Shown: piece after piece, positions 1 through 9,744 of the stretch
Numbering within the stretch: the first letter of the stretch is position 1
Layout of the letters: each line of letters starts with the position of its first letter
DNA from: Xanthobacteraceae bacterium
Lineage (GTDB): Bacteria > Pseudomonadota > Alphaproteobacteria > Rhizobiales > Xanthobacteraceae
Direction: 5' to 3'
Length of the DNA: 64,000 bases
NCBI GenBank assembly: GCA_019454205.1
Contig: CP075369.1
Location: 2,930,001-2,994,000 of the forward strand
Program-made: the position numbers and the translations under genes
The notes under the pieces: generated by a model
Seen by the model: the letters and a program-made list of their open reading frames with translations, nothing else
The model's database searches: none
What the model was told of the DNA's origin: nothing

Positions 1-16
1 TAAAGGCTGAGCCGTC

Positions 17-970
17 ATGGAACAGCGCGTCGAAGACGAAATCTCCCCCTATCTCACTTTCTCAAGAGAAGAGTGGGCCGCGCGGCGCGCCAACACGCCG
101 ATGACGCTCACGCAGGACGAGATCGTTCATCTGCAGGCGCTGAACGACCGCCTGTCGATGAAAGAGGTCGAGGAGATTTATCTTCCCATCTCGCGCCTGC
201 TCTCGCTCTATGTCGAAGCGGCACAGGATCTCTTCAACGGCCAGCAGAAATTCCTCGGCGAGTCCGGTGCGAAGATGCCCTACATCATCGGCATCGCCGG
301 ATCTGTCGCGGTCGGCAAATCGACCACCGCGCGCGTGCTGCAGGCATTGCTTGCGCGCTGGCCGAACATGCCGAAGGTCGAGCTGCTCACCACCGACGGT
401 TTTCTCTATCCGAACGCGGTGCTCGAAAAAGAAAAGCTGATGGAGCGCAAGGGTTTTCCGGAAAGCTATGACCTGCCCGCGCTGCTACGCTTCCTGCACG
501 ACGTGAAAGCAGGCCGCCGCAAGGTGCGCGCGCCGATCTATAGCCACGTCTCCTACGACGTGCTGCCCGGCGAAAGCATCGAGGTCGATCGTCCTGATAT
601 TCTCATCGTGGAAGGGTTGAACGTGCTGCAAACGGGACGCCCGCCGAAGGACGGCAAGGCGATTCCTTACGTCTCCGATTTCTTCGACTTCTCGGTCTAC
701 ATCGACGCCGAGGAGCCGGTGCTGGAGAAGTGGTACGTCAACCGCTTCCGCGCGCTGCGCTCGACTGCGTTCCGTGATCCGCTCTCCTACTTCCACCGCT
801 ACTCGCAGGTGACGGACAAAGAGGCGGCGGAAATCGCGCTCGGAATCTGGACCCGGATCAATCTGGTGAACCTGCGTGAGAACATCCTGCCCACGCGCCA
901 GCGCGCCAGCCTGATTCTCAGCAAGGGCGAAGATCACCGCATCGAAGCGGTCGCGCTGCGAAAACTTTAA
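17..970 (+). CDS. coaA: Type I pantothenate kinase
   Basis: Phosphorylates pantothenate, the first committed step of coenzyme A synthesis in the cytosol. The 317-residue protein has the length of the prokaryotic type I (PanK/CoaA) family and a Walker A loop GSVAVGKS at residues 95-102, followed by the conserved TTDGFLYPN segment near residue 130. ATG at 17 follows a short AAGG. The 16 bases before it contain TAA and TGA stops that may end an upstream gene; in related genomes this is often hisE, but that cannot be seen here. It converges with the next gene across only 9 bases. Confidence 0.97.
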   Translation: MEQRVEDEISPYLTFSREEWAARRANTPMTLTQDEIVHLQALNDRLSMKEVEEIYLPISRLLSLYVEAAQDLFNGQQKFLGESGAKMPYIIGIAGSVAVGKSTTARVLQALLARWPNMPKVELLTTDGFLYPNAVLEKEKLMERKGFPESYDLPALLRFLHDVKAGRRKVRAPIYSHVSYDVLPGESIEVDRPDILIVEGLNVLQTGRPPKDGKAIPYVSDFFDFSVYIDAEEPVLEKWYVNRFRALRSTAFRDPLSYFHRYSQVTDKEAAEIALGIWTRINLVNLRENILPTRQRASLILSKGEDHRIEAVALRKL

Positions 971-979
971 ATCGGATTT

Positions 980-1960
980 TCAGGCTGCGAGTTTCGGCTC
1001 GGGCGTCTCGTTGGAGACGCCGAACTTGTCCATGTAGCGCGCATTGATGCCCGCCATCGGCAGCACGATCAGCACATCGGTCGTGCCGAACTGATGGTCG
1101 ATCACCGCGCCGTCGCCGATGAACGCGCCGAGGCGGAGATAGCCTTTCACCAGCGGCGGCAATTCGCGAAGCGCCTGCTTTTTGTTGATGGCATGCACCG
1201 GCATGCGGTTCATCTCGACATGGCGCGAAGGCAGCGCTTGCGCGCGCCACTGTTCCGGCGCACGCGCGAAGTGATGCAGGAACGAAAGCTGGGTCGCCAG
1301 CTTGTCCGGGTTCGTGCCCTCAAGGCTCGCGCAGCCGATCAGTACGTCGCAGCGGTGCTGCGCGACGTAATGCGAGATGCCGTGCCAGAGCAGTTCGACC
1401 GTGCGCTTGGTGCGATAGGGCGGCAGCACGCAGGAGCGGCCCAGCTCAAGGAAACGAAGATCGGGGCGTCGCGTAATCAGCGAGGCCACGTCGAATTCGG
1501 ATTGCGTGTAAAAGCCGCCGTGCCGCGCGGCGATTTCCTGACGCAGCAGCCGGTAGGTGCCGACCACGCGCGGGCGGAGCAGGCCGAATACGCTGCGCGG
1601 CCATTCGTGATCGACCACGTTCAGGTGGTCGCAGATAGGATCGAAAGCGTCCATGTCACGCCGCGCAAGCAGCGTGGTCTTGTCGGGGATCGCCTGCATT
1701 TCCTTGTAGAAGACGTTATAGCGAAGCCGCTGCGCGCTGCGCACTTCATGCGCCTTGTTCGCGAGTCGCACTTCGAGCGCGCCGGCGCGCGCCAGTGGTT
1801 CCGTGATTCCGCTCTTTGCTCCGCGCACGCGGATGCCGCCATAGGCGCGCAGGCGTGGGAACAGGATGCGGGAGGTGGAGGCTTCTTCCAGACGGATCAT
1901 CGTTCGATCTTTCCCCGACTCGACAACGACTGGATCGGCAAGCAATTCGTGAATCGCCAT
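980..1960 (-). CDS. OlsB-like GNAT family N-acyltransferase
   Basis: Resembles the ornithine-acyl-ACP N-acyltransferase (OlsB) family, which makes lyso-ornithine lipid, a phosphorus-free membrane lipid. The 326-residue protein shows the family's N-terminal RYNVFYKEM block, the DHLNVVD motif, VVGTYRLL, and the ELGRSCV motif of the GNAT fold. There is no signal peptide. OlsA, which would complete ornithine lipid synthesis, is not in this window, so the substrate is inferred. The pmtA gene near 24.4 kb fits a lineage that remodels membrane lipids. ATG at 1960 is the first start; no strong ribosome binding site is visible. Confidence 0.8.
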   Translation of the reverse strand: MAIHELLADPVVVESGKDRTMIRLEEASTSRILFPRLRAYGGIRVRGAKSGITEPLARAGALEVRLANKAHEVRSAQRLRYNVFYKEMQAIPDKTTLLARRDMDAFDPICDHLNVVDHEWPRSVFGLLRPRVVGTYRLLRQEIAARHGGFYTQSEFDVASLITRRPDLRFLELGRSCVLPPYRTKRTVELLWHGISHYVAQHRCDVLIGCASLEGTNPDKLATQLSFLHHFARAPEQWRAQALPSRHVEMNRMPVHAINKKQALRELPPLVKGYLRLGAFIGDGAVIDHQFGTTDVLIVLPMAGINARYMDKFGVSNETPEPKLAA

Positions 1961-2058
1961 GGGGCAGGCTTACAACATAAGGATTCGACGGCATCGTGAC
2001 AAACGCCGTCGCCCCGATCCGGTAATCTAAGTATGTAGGATTACTGGGAAATCCACCC

Positions 2059-4242
2059 CTAAGCGGCAGATTCGACCGCTTCCGCGCTCATGCCGCAGGC
2101 CTCGCGGATGGCCGCTTCCAGCCCCCGCCGCTCGACCGGCTTTACCACGAAGCCGTTCATCCCCGCGGCCAGCGCCGCCGCCCGGTCTTCCTCGAAAGCG
2201 TTGGCGGTGAGCGCCACGACCGGGATGCGACCGGCAGGGTCGCCCAGTGCGCGGATGCGCCGCGCCGCTTCCAGCCCGTCCATGCCGGGGAGGTGCAGGT
2301 CCATCAGGACCAGATCGTAAGCGGCGTTCATGGTGTGTGCGCTTGCGACCGCGTTCACCGCGACCGCGCCGTCGCTGACCACGGTCACCCGATGACCCAT
2401 CCGTGCCAAAAGCGCCTGCACCAGCAGCGCGTTGATGTCGTTATCCTCGGCAACGAGAATCGAAAGGTTACCGCGCGAGGCACTGTCCTGCATTTCCGTG
2501 GCGGTTTCAGCGGCGGGCGGCGTATCGGGTGAGGCCAGACGTGCGGCCAGCGAATGCGGACGCACGGGCTTGATGAGATAGCTCGAGACACCCTTGTTCG
2601 CGAAGGCCGCGATCTCGCCGCGGTTCGCGGGCGCAAGCAGGACGTGACAATGCTGCGCGTGATGACGCGCAAGTTCGCCGAGTGCCGACGCAGTTTCAAA
2701 ACCGAATGCGCGATCCACGATGACATGCGTCCAGTCGCGTTCGCTTAGCAGCGCTTCCGCGAGTTCGCGGCTATCGCCGATCGCAACGCGCGTATTCCAC
2801 TGTGCGAGCTGCTGCGCCAGCATTGGCCCGACGATGGGCGATGGCGAAAGCAGAAGTACATCCGCGCCTTCGAGATTTGGCAACGCTTCGTGCGTTTCAT
2901 CCACTGCGGGCAGTTCGATGGAGAAGTAGAACGTCGTTCCGCCGTTCTTGCCGCTGACCAGTGCGATCTCGCCGCCCATACGTTCCACGATCCGCGAGGC
3001 GATGGCGAGACCGAGCCCGGTGCCGCCATGACGGCGCGCGAGCGTGGCGTCGCCCTGTTCGAATTCCTGAAAAATGCGCGCCTGTGCGTCGGAATCAATT
3101 CCCGGTCCGGTATCGCGCACCGAGAAGCGCACGCGATGCTCGCGCAATTCCACTTCCACGGCGACACCGCCGGTTTCGGTGAATTTCACGGCATTGCCTG
3201 CGAGGTTCAGCAACACCTGGCGCAGCCGCGCGGCATCGCCGGTGACAATCTTCGGCAGCCGCTCGTCGAAACACGCGGCGATTTCGGTGCCGCGCGCCTG
3301 TACGCGCGGGCTGAGCAGTTCGACCACGTCGGTTACGAGTTCGCGCAGATCGAACGGCGCGGCATCAAGGTCGATGCGACCCGCTTCGATCTTGGAGAAG
3401 TCGAGAATCTCCTCGATCAGACCGAGCAGCGCGTCGCCGGAAGATTTCACGGCGTTGGCATAGGTGAGCTGTTCCGGCGACAGCGCGGTGTCGAGCAGGA
3501 GTTGCGTCATGCCGAGAATGCCGTTCAGTGGCGTGCGCACTTCATGGCTGACCACCGCGAGAAAACGCGATTTCGCCCGGCTCGCCGCTTCTGCCTGTTC
3601 GCGCGCATCGTTCAGTACGCGTTCGGTCTGCACGCGAGCGGTGATGTCACGGCCCGTGCGCTGGATTTCGACGTGACCAGAAGCGTCGCGCACCGTGATC
3701 TCTTTCCACGCAATCCAGCGCGGGCCTTCCGGCATGACGATCTGCTGGTCATAGGCGCGTCCGCCATCGGGCAGGTAGGAGGTTGCTCCGGTTTCAAGCG
3801 CGTCGAACCGCAGCGGCCGGCCGAGCATTTCGTTCAATTCCTTGCCGAGCAGGTAGCAGACCGCCCAGTTCGCGTGAGTAATGCGGCCGTGCTCGTCCTC
3901 GCGGATGACAAGATCGCCCTGTCCGTCGGCAAGCGCGGTGAGATGTGCGTTGCGTTCTTCCAGCGTCCAGATGCGGTCGTCGCGCGATTCGATCTCGCTT
4001 TCCAACCGCTGCACTTTTTCTTTCAGCGCGAGCGAACGGCGGTTCAGTACGCCAAACACGATGCCGATGGCCCCCGCGATCATGCCGCCGAGCGCGAGCC
4101 AGCCAAGCTCGCTGTCGCTAAGCGCGAGTTCTTGTGCCTGCGCTGCCGCAGGCAACAGCACCGTACCCGCGAGCGAGGCGGCCACAATGACAAGAGAGGA
4201 ACGGAACGCGGAAGGGGTCAGCACGCGGATTTCCTTCGACAC
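2059..4242 (-). CDS. Membrane-anchored hybrid sensor histidine kinase
   Basis: Two-component signalling protein of 727 residues. Order: signal-like hydrophobic stretch (about 16-37), transmembrane helix (about 47-67), coiled coil (70-100), PAS-like sensor (100-200), HisKA with phospho-acceptor His233 in SHEVRTP, HATPase with N box Asn350 and G boxes DTGPGID and GGTGLGLAI (340-445), a degenerate receiver-like domain (458-570) lacking the acidic triad, and a full receiver (593-715) with Asp600, phospho-acceptor Asp648 in LMDLHLPGMDG and Lys701. Signal and partner are unknown; no separate response regulator lies nearby. It sits 101 bases downstream of comM. Confidence 0.93.
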   Translation of the reverse strand: MSKEIRVLTPSAFRSSLVIVAASLAGTVLLPAAAQAQELALSDSELGWLALGGMIAGAIGIVFGVLNRRSLALKEKVQRLESEIESRDDRIWTLEERNAHLTALADGQGDLVIREDEHGRITHANWAVCYLLGKELNEMLGRPLRFDALETGATSYLPDGGRAYDQQIVMPEGPRWIAWKEITVRDASGHVEIQRTGRDITARVQTERVLNDAREQAEAASRAKSRFLAVVSHEVRTPLNGILGMTQLLLDTALSPEQLTYANAVKSSGDALLGLIEEILDFSKIEAGRIDLDAAPFDLRELVTDVVELLSPRVQARGTEIAACFDERLPKIVTGDAARLRQVLLNLAGNAVKFTETGGVAVEVELREHRVRFSVRDTGPGIDSDAQARIFQEFEQGDATLARRHGGTGLGLAIASRIVERMGGEIALVSGKNGGTTFYFSIELPAVDETHEALPNLEGADVLLLSPSPIVGPMLAQQLAQWNTRVAIGDSRELAEALLSERDWTHVIVDRAFGFETASALGELARHHAQHCHVLLAPANRGEIAAFANKGVSSYLIKPVRPHSLAARLASPDTPPAAETATEMQDSASRGNLSILVAEDNDINALLVQALLARMGHRVTVVSDGAVAVNAVASAHTMNAAYDLVLMDLHLPGMDGLEAARRIRALGDPAGRIPVVALTANAFEEDRAAALAAGMNGFVVKPVERRGLEAAIREACGMSAEAVESAA

Positions 4243-4343
4243 ATTACTCTTTCGTCGAGGATGGCATTTTGCGTCTTAACGGGAGCGAAGAGCGCGGCCG
4301 TTACAAAGCGAAAATGCTTCGCTGGTTAAGGGAAGGTTAACGC

Positions 4344-5882
4344 CTACGCCGCAAGCGCGATGCGATCATGCGCGGCACGGTATGCGAGTGCTTCCGCAAG
4401 GTGTGGGCGGCCCACGGTTTCCGCGCCGCCGAGATCGGCGATGGTGCGCGCGACCTTCAGCACGCGATGATACCCGCGCGCTGACAACCGCATTAAGTCC
4501 GCGGCGTCGCGCAGCAGCGCGAGACCGGCGGCGTCCGGCGCGGCGAGCCGCTCGACCAGATTGGCGTCGGCTTCCGCGTTGGTGCGGAGGTCTTCGCGGC
4601 CGAGCGATTTGAAGCGGGCCATGGCGATTGCGCGCGCAGTGGCCACGCGCGCTGCGACTTCGCGGCTGCCTTCCGCCGGCGCGGGCAATACAAGATCCGC
4701 GGCGGAGACCGCGGGCACTTCGATATGCAGGTCGATGCGGTCGAGCAGCGGACCCGAAACGCGCGACTGATACTCCGCCGCGCAGCGCGTGTTCGGTCCG
4801 CGCTTGCAGGTGAAGCCGGGTTCGGTCGCGTGGCCGCAACGGCAGGGGTTCATCGCGGCGACAAGCTGGAAGCGCGCGGGATAGGTCACGCGATGGTTCG
4901 CGCGCGCGATCACGGCGTCGCCGCTCTCCAGGGGTTGCCGCAGCGAGTCGAGCACCTGCGGCGAGAATTCCGGAAATTCGTCGAGAAAGAGCACGCCGAG
5001 ATGCGCCAGCGAGACTTCGCCGGGCTTCGCGCGCAAGCCGCCGCCGACCATCGCCGCCATGCTCGCCGAGTGATGCGGATTGCGGAACGGACGGCGATTG
5101 GTGAGCGCGCCGCCTTCGATTGCGCCGGCAATGGACGCGATCATCGAGACTTCGAGCAGTTCGGACGGCGAGAGCGGAGGCAGGATTGTCGGTAGCCGCG
5201 CGGCCAGCATTGATTTGCCCGAACCCGGCGGTCCCGCCATCAGCAAATTATGTCCGCCTGCGGCCGCGATTTCCAAAGCGCGCTTCGCACTTTCCTGTCC
5301 CTTGATGTCGCGAAGGTCGAGCGGGCTGTCGCCGAACTCGCGGATCTTCGGCGCGGGCCGCTGCAACACCTGCTTGCCGCGCAAATGATTGACGAGTTGC
5401 AGGAGCGAACGCGGCGCGACGATTTCCATTTCCGGCGAAGCCCACGCCGCTTCCGCGCCGCAGGCAGCAGGGCAGATCAAGCCAAGCTCGCGGCCATTGG
5501 CGGCGACCGCCGCGGGCAGCACGCCGGACACCGGCGCGAGCGAACCGTCGAGGCCAAGCTCGCCGACCACCATGAAGCCCTGCGCGGCATCGGACGGAAC
5601 CGCGCCGATCGCGGCCATCAGCCCAAGCGCGATCGGCAGGTCGTAGTGGCTGCCTTCCTTCGGCAAATCGGCGGGCGCGAGATTAATGGTGATGCGCTTC
5701 GCAGGCAGCGCGAGGCCGGATGCAATCAGTGCCGCGCGCACCCGTTCGCGCGCTTCGGAAACCGCTTTGTCGGGAAGGCCGACGATATTGAATGCGGGCA
5801 GGCCCGGCGCGACTTGCACCTGCACGTCGATGGGCCGCGCTTCCACGCCCTCGAATGCAACGGTCGCAACCCGCTGAACCAT
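4344..5882 (-). CDS. comM: YifB/ComM family Mg chelatase-like AAA ATPase
   Basis: Homologue of ComM, a hexameric helicase that extends branch migration during natural transformation, although most carriers are not known to be competent. The 512-residue protein has the N-terminal ChlI/Lon-S5-like domain, Walker A GPPGSGKS, Walker B LFLDEFPEF, and the C-terminal zinc-type segment CRCGH...C...C typical of YifB. The frame stays open upstream, but the family begins at MVQRVATVAFEG, which places the ATG at 5880-5882. An extension would run antisense through the divergent DUF5996 gene and is rejected. Confidence 0.95.
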   Translation of the reverse strand: MVQRVATVAFEGVEARPIDVQVQVAPGLPAFNIVGLPDKAVSEARERVRAALIASGLALPAKRITINLAPADLPKEGSHYDLPIALGLMAAIGAVPSDAAQGFMVVGELGLDGSLAPVSGVLPAAVAANGRELGLICPAACGAEAAWASPEMEIVAPRSLLQLVNHLRGKQVLQRPAPKIREFGDSPLDLRDIKGQESAKRALEIAAAGGHNLLMAGPPGSGKSMLAARLPTILPPLSPSELLEVSMIASIAGAIEGGALTNRRPFRNPHHSASMAAMVGGGLRAKPGEVSLAHLGVLFLDEFPEFSPQVLDSLRQPLESGDAVIARANHRVTYPARFQLVAAMNPCRCGHATEPGFTCKRGPNTRCAAEYQSRVSGPLLDRIDLHIEVPAVSAADLVLPAPAEGSREVAARVATARAIAMARFKSLGREDLRTNAEADANLVERLAAPDAAGLALLRDAADLMRLSARGYHRVLKVARTIADLGGAETVGRPHLAEALAYRAAHDRIALAA

Positions 5883-5939
5883 GCCCCCTCCTGCTGCGAA
5901 TAGCCTAAGCTGGACGCAACCCGGACACAAGAACAATTC

Positions 5940-6911
5940 GTGAACATAATTATGCAGAAAAAACCGAAGCTTGCCGTCCCGGCAACCGCATATTGCCCGG
6001 CCAACGAATGGCCCATGCTTGCCTACGATGACTGGAAGGATACCTGTGCCACGCTGCATCTCTGGACGCAGGTGATCGGCAAGATCCGGCTGGCTCTCGC
6101 CGCACCGGTGAACCACTGGTGGCACTCGACGCTCTACGTCACGTCGCGCGGACTGACGACCTCGCCGATGCCCTATCGCGGGCGTTTCGTGCAGATCGAT
6201 TTCGATTTCCTCGCCCATAAATTGAAACTGACCGGTAGCGATGGCAAGGGCGATGAAATAGCGCTGGCGCCGCGCAGCGTCGCGGACTTCCACGCCGAAG
6301 TAATGGCGAAGCTGCGCGCGCTCGGCGTGGACGTTCACATCTGGACCATGCCGGTGGAAATCGCCGGAGCGATTCCGTTCGAGCGCGATAACGAACACAA
6401 ATCCTATGACGCGGAAGCGGTCACGAAATTCTGGCGGCAGCTTTCGCAGGCGGATCGCGTGCTCAACATTTTCCGCTCGCACTGGCTCGGCAAGGTCAGC
6501 CCGGTGCATTTCTTCTGGGGCAGTTTCGATCTCGCGGTGACGCGGTTTTCGGGGCGCACCGCGCCGCCGATGATGAACACCGCGCCGAACCTCGGCCTCT
6601 GGGTCATGCAGGAAGCCTACTCGCACGAAGTGAGCAGTGCCGGTTTCTGGCCCGGCAACGGCGGCTATGGCCGCGCGGCGTTCTATTGCTACGCCTATCC
6701 TGAGCCGGAAGGATTCAAGAGCACGAAAGTGAAACCGGCCGCCGCCCACTACGACGAGAACCTGCGCCAGTTTCTTCTGCCCTACGACGATGCGCGCGCT
6801 GCAAAGTCGCCGGACGAAGCCGTCCTCGATTTTCTGCAATCGGCATACGAAGCGGCTGCCGTGGATGCAAAGTGGGATCGCACGGCGCTGGAGCGGGCTT
6901 CGCCGAAATAA
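5940..6911 (+). CDS. DUF5996 family protein
   Basis: Uncharacterised family; no reaction is known to me. The protein has about 320 residues and is soluble, and shows the family's opening WxxTCATLHLWTQVIGKIRLAL, then NHWWHSTLY and the C-terminal GFWPGNGGYGRAAFY-type block rich in Trp, His and Tyr. A GTG at 5940 and an ATG at 5952 are both possible starts, neither with a convincing ribosome binding site. It is transcribed divergently from comM, with its own intergenic region of about 57 bases, and converges with the thioesterase gene across three bases. It is probably a single-gene transcription unit. Confidence 0.82.
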   Translation: MNIIMQKKPKLAVPATAYCPANEWPMLAYDDWKDTCATLHLWTQVIGKIRLALAAPVNHWWHSTLYVTSRGLTTSPMPYRGRFVQIDFDFLAHKLKLTGSDGKGDEIALAPRSVADFHAEVMAKLRALGVDVHIWTMPVEIAGAIPFERDNEHKSYDAEAVTKFWRQLSQADRVLNIFRSHWLGKVSPVHFFWGSFDLAVTRFSGRTAPPMMNTAPNLGLWVMQEAYSHEVSSAGFWPGNGGYGRAAFYCYAYPEPEGFKSTKVKPAAAHYDENLRQFLLPYDDARAAKSPDEAVLDFLQSAYEAAAVDAKWDRTALERASPK

Positions 6912-6914
6912 CCG

Positions 6915-7397
6915 CTACTTCAGGAGCGCGCGCAGGTTCGGCAGCCCTTTTACTTCCGCGGGAGCGCCGGCGCTTTTCATGATGCCGCTCGCGCGCAGCG
7001 CGGGCGCGCCGTTCGACGTGATCAGGCATTGCACGAACAGGAAATTACGGGTCGCGCGCAGAAGATCTGTGCGGCCTTCCACCCACGCACCGAGCGGCGC
7101 GGGTGCGAGGAAATCCGCGGTCATGCTCACCGTCGGCATGAAGCCGAACTCGCTCTCGGATTCGAAGCGCGCGCCGAGGCTGAGCAGCATGTCGGCGAAG
7201 GTCATCAACATGCCGCCGTGGCACACGCCGCCGATGTTGCAATGATGACGCGCGACGCGAAAGCCGAGCACCAGTTTGTCGCCGTCGCGCTTGCCGTATA
7301 GCGCGCCGGTATGGGTGATGAAGTTTTCCACCGAGTCGAAACGGATTTCGACGAACCCGGCGGGCGCGGCCTGCGCCGTGTTGTTCTGCATGTTCAT
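6915..7397 (-). CDS. PaaI-like hotdog thioesterase
   Basis: Probable acyl-CoA thioesterase of the 4HBT/PaaI hotdog superfamily, 160 residues. The motif HCNIGGVCHGGMLMTFAD carries the HGG turn and the acidic residue expected at the active site. ATG at 7395-7397 overlaps the gshB stop codon (ATGA), which favours this start over an in-frame start 27 bases upstream inside gshB, and shows translational coupling in a gshB-thioesterase pair. Substrate is unknown. Confidence 0.88.
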   Translation of the reverse strand: MNMQNNTAQAAPAGFVEIRFDSVENFITHTGALYGKRDGDKLVLGFRVARHHCNIGGVCHGGMLMTFADMLLSLGARFESESEFGFMPTVSMTADFLAPAPLGAWVEGRTDLLRATRNFLFVQCLITSNGAPALRASGIMKSAGAPAEVKGLPNLRALLK

Positions 7398-8335
7398 TTG
7401 CGCTTGTTCTCGATCGTGTCCCACAGCATCGCCGCCACATCCGGCCCGCCGAGGTTCTTGATCGCGCGGATGCCGGTGGGGGACGTGACGTTAATTTCGG
7501 TGAGCCAGCCGGCGATCACGTCGATGCCGGTGAAGATGAGGCCGCGCTTTTTCAGTTCGGGTCCGAGCCGGTCGCAGATTTCGCGTTCGCGCGGACTGAG
7601 ATCGGTTTTCTTCGGCGAGCCGCCGCGCACCATGTTGGAGCGCAGGTCGCCTTCCGCCGGAACGCGGTTCACCGCGCCCGCGAATTCGCCGTCGACGAGA
7701 ATGATGCGCTTGTCGCCGTCCTTCACTTCGGGAAGGAATTTCTGCACCACCCAGGCTTCGCGAAAGGTCACCGAGAACAGGTCGTAGAGCGAACCGAAGT
7801 TGAGGTCGTCCGGCGCGACACGGAACACGCTTTCGCCGCCCTTGCCGTAGAGCGGCTTCATCACGATGTCCTTGTGCTTCGCGCGGAACGCCTTGATCTC
7901 CTCGAGGTCGCGCGTGATCAGCGTCGGCGGCATGAGGTCGCCGAATTCCATCACGAACATTTTCTCCGGCGCGTTACGCACCGAAGCGGCGTTGTTCACG
8001 ACCAGCGTGCCGGGATCGAGCTTTTCCAGAAGATGCGTCGTCGTGATGTAATTCATGTCGAACGGCGGATCCTGCCGGAGCAGGATCACGTCGAACGTGG
8101 AGAGGTGGGTGCGCACGGGCGCGCCCAGCGTGAAATGATCGCCGGCCTTGTCGCGCACGCTGAGCGCCTGCACGCCTGCGTAAAGTTTCCCCTCGGAAAG
8201 CGAGAGCCTGTCCGGCGTATAATAAGAGAGCGCGTGGCCGCGGCTCTGGGCTTCCAGCAGCATCGCAAAGGTGGAATCGCCCGCGATCTTGATCCGCTCG
8301 ATCGGGTCCATCTGGACGGCGACTTTCAGTGCCAA
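7394..8335 (-). CDS. gshB: Glutathione synthetase
   Basis: ATP-grasp ligase joining gamma-glutamylcysteine to glycine, the last step of glutathione synthesis. At 313 residues it matches the bacterial family: MDPIERIKIAGDSTFAML at the N-terminus, the LRQDPPFDMNYITTT block, the phosphate-binding KPLYGKGG loop and the C-terminal GIDVI...EINVTSPTG metal-binding segment. It follows yraN by 14 bases and overlaps the thioesterase start, so rsmI-yraN-gshB-thioesterase looks like one operon. gshA is not in the window. Confidence 0.97.
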   Translation of the reverse strand: MALKVAVQMDPIERIKIAGDSTFAMLLEAQSRGHALSYYTPDRLSLSEGKLYAGVQALSVRDKAGDHFTLGAPVRTHLSTFDVILLRQDPPFDMNYITTTHLLEKLDPGTLVVNNAASVRNAPEKMFVMEFGDLMPPTLITRDLEEIKAFRAKHKDIVMKPLYGKGGESVFRVAPDDLNFGSLYDLFSVTFREAWVVQKFLPEVKDGDKRIILVDGEFAGAVNRVPAEGDLRSNMVRGGSPKKTDLSPREREICDRLGPELKKRGLIFTGIDVIAGWLTEINVTSPTGIRAIKNLGGPDVAAMLWDTIENKRK

Positions 8336-8349
8336 ATCCGCCTCCGCGT

Positions 8350-8745
8350 TCAGTACTCGGCCTCGAATGCCGCCTCGATATGACGCGGAAGCCGCTTCGG
8401 TGCAATCAGCACCACGTCGAAACGTAAATCATGGCTCGTATGCCCGGGATGCGTTGCCAGCCAGGCTTCTGCCGCGGCGGTGATGCGCCTGCGCTGCCGG
8501 GGCAGCACGGACTCGGCTGCCGAATCGAGCGTGGCGCGGGTCTTCACTTCCACGAACACGATCAGCTTGCCGCGCTTCACCACGAGGTCGATCTCGCCGG
8601 CCGGGCTTTTCCAACGCCGCGCCAGCGTGCGGTAGCCTTTTGCCGCGAGATAAAGCGAAGCGCGCCCTTCCGCCGAGACGCCGCGCAGGAAGGCGTCCTT
8701 GCGCTTGGTATCGGGGTTCCGCTTCGCGCTCGTCGGGGTTGTCAT
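8350..8745 (-). CDS. YraN/UPF0102 family endonuclease-like protein
   Basis: Small (131 residues) restriction-endonuclease-fold protein of the UPF0102 family. The core reads GEIDLVVKRGKLIVFVEVKTR, with the E-I-D and E-V-K residues of a PD-(D/E)xK nuclease site, followed by a basic Arg-rich helix. The biological role is not settled. Its start overlaps the rsmI stop (ATGA at 8742-8745). The rsmI, yraN and nearby lpoA-like genes form a linkage also known in Gammaproteobacteria. Confidence 0.9.
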   Translation of the reverse strand: MTTPTSAKRNPDTKRKDAFLRGVSAEGRASLYLAAKGYRTLARRWKSPAGEIDLVVKRGKLIVFVEVKTRATLDSAAESVLPRQRRRITAAAEAWLATHPGHTSHDLRFDVVLIAPKRLPRHIEAAFEAEY

Positions 8746-9659
8746 TTCTTTTTCTCGGCCAACGCCAGCGCACGCGCATAGATTCCCTTGCGCGGCAAGC
8801 CGGTCTCGGCCGCAATCGCGGCCGCCGCGTCTTTCAGCGAAAGCTTTTTCAGCGCGGATTCGATTTTTGCATCGAGGGCGGCGTCGTCGATGACAGCTTC
8901 TTCGCCGGGCGGCGAAACGATCACCACGATCTCGCCTTTCGGCGCGCCCGTCTCAGTGTAATGCGCGGCAAGTATGGCCAGCGTGCCGCGACGGATTTCC
9001 TCGAAGGCCTTCGTCAGCTCGCGGCATACCGCGGCTTCGCGCGCGCCGAGCGTGGCGCTCATGTCGGCAAGCGATTCTGCGAGCCGCGGTCCGCTCTCGT
9101 AGAACACCAGCGTCGCCGGAATTTTCTGCAGCTCGACAAGCCGCGATTTCCGCGCGCCGGATTTGGGCGGCAAAAAACCCTCGAAGAAAAAACGATCCGT
9201 CGGCAATCCCGCCGCGACCAGCGCGGCAAGCGCGGCCGAAGCGCCGGGCACAGGAAATATTTTATGCCCCGCTTCGATTGCGGCCGCGACCAGCTTGTAA
9301 CCCGGATCGGAAACGAGCGGCGTGCCTGCGTCGGAAACGAGCGCGATGGCAGCGCCCTCCTCCAGCTCCTTCAGCACGCGCGGCCGCACGCTTTCGGCGT
9401 TGTGGTCGTGATAGGCGAGCAGCTTCGTATTGACCTGATGCCGCTCGAACAGTTTTCGCGTGACGCGCGTGTCCTCGCATAACACGAGGCTTGCCGCGCG
9501 CAGCACATCGAGTGCGCGCAACGTGATGTCGCGGAGGTTGCCGATCGGGGTCGCGACCACATAAAGACCAGGAGCAAGGCGGGCGGGTTTCGCCGTATCC
9601 GCCGGTCTCACTTCCGCCTCTTTGGAACTGCGTCTGTCGCCCATCGCATCATGGTGCAT
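8742..9659 (-). CDS. rsmI: 16S rRNA (cytidine-1402-2'-O)-methyltransferase
   Basis: Methylates the ribose of C1402 in the ribosomal decoding centre using S-adenosylmethionine. The 305-residue tetrapyrrole-methylase-fold protein has the hallmark LYVVATPIGNLRDITLRAL, CEDTRVTRKL, and SDAGTPLVSDPG. Starts at 9659 and 9644 are both possible; the family motif begins about 30 residues in, so the first residues are a variable tail. It is divergent from the LpoA-like lipoprotein gene, with the promoter region between. Confidence 0.95.
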   Translation of the reverse strand: MHHDAMGDRRSSKEAEVRPADTAKPARLAPGLYVVATPIGNLRDITLRALDVLRAASLVLCEDTRVTRKLFERHQVNTKLLAYHDHNAESVRPRVLKELEEGAAIALVSDAGTPLVSDPGYKLVAAAIEAGHKIFPVPGASAALAALVAAGLPTDRFFFEGFLPPKSGARKSRLVELQKIPATLVFYESGPRLAESLADMSATLGAREAAVCRELTKAFEEIRRGTLAILAAHYTETGAPKGEIVVIVSPPGEEAVIDDAALDAKIESALKKLSLKDAAAAIAAETGLPRKGIYARALALAEKKK

Positions 9660-9744
9660 GATTTCTTAATCGGCTTCGCGGAGAATCCCGCCCGAGATCC
9701 TGACGAGGCAATAAATCGCAGGCTTATCAAGGCTTAAGCGGTTT

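Noticed and set aside
5883..6839. Upstream extension of comM frame
   Set aside because: No homology to the YifB family and antisense to the DUF5996 gene; the family start is at 5882.
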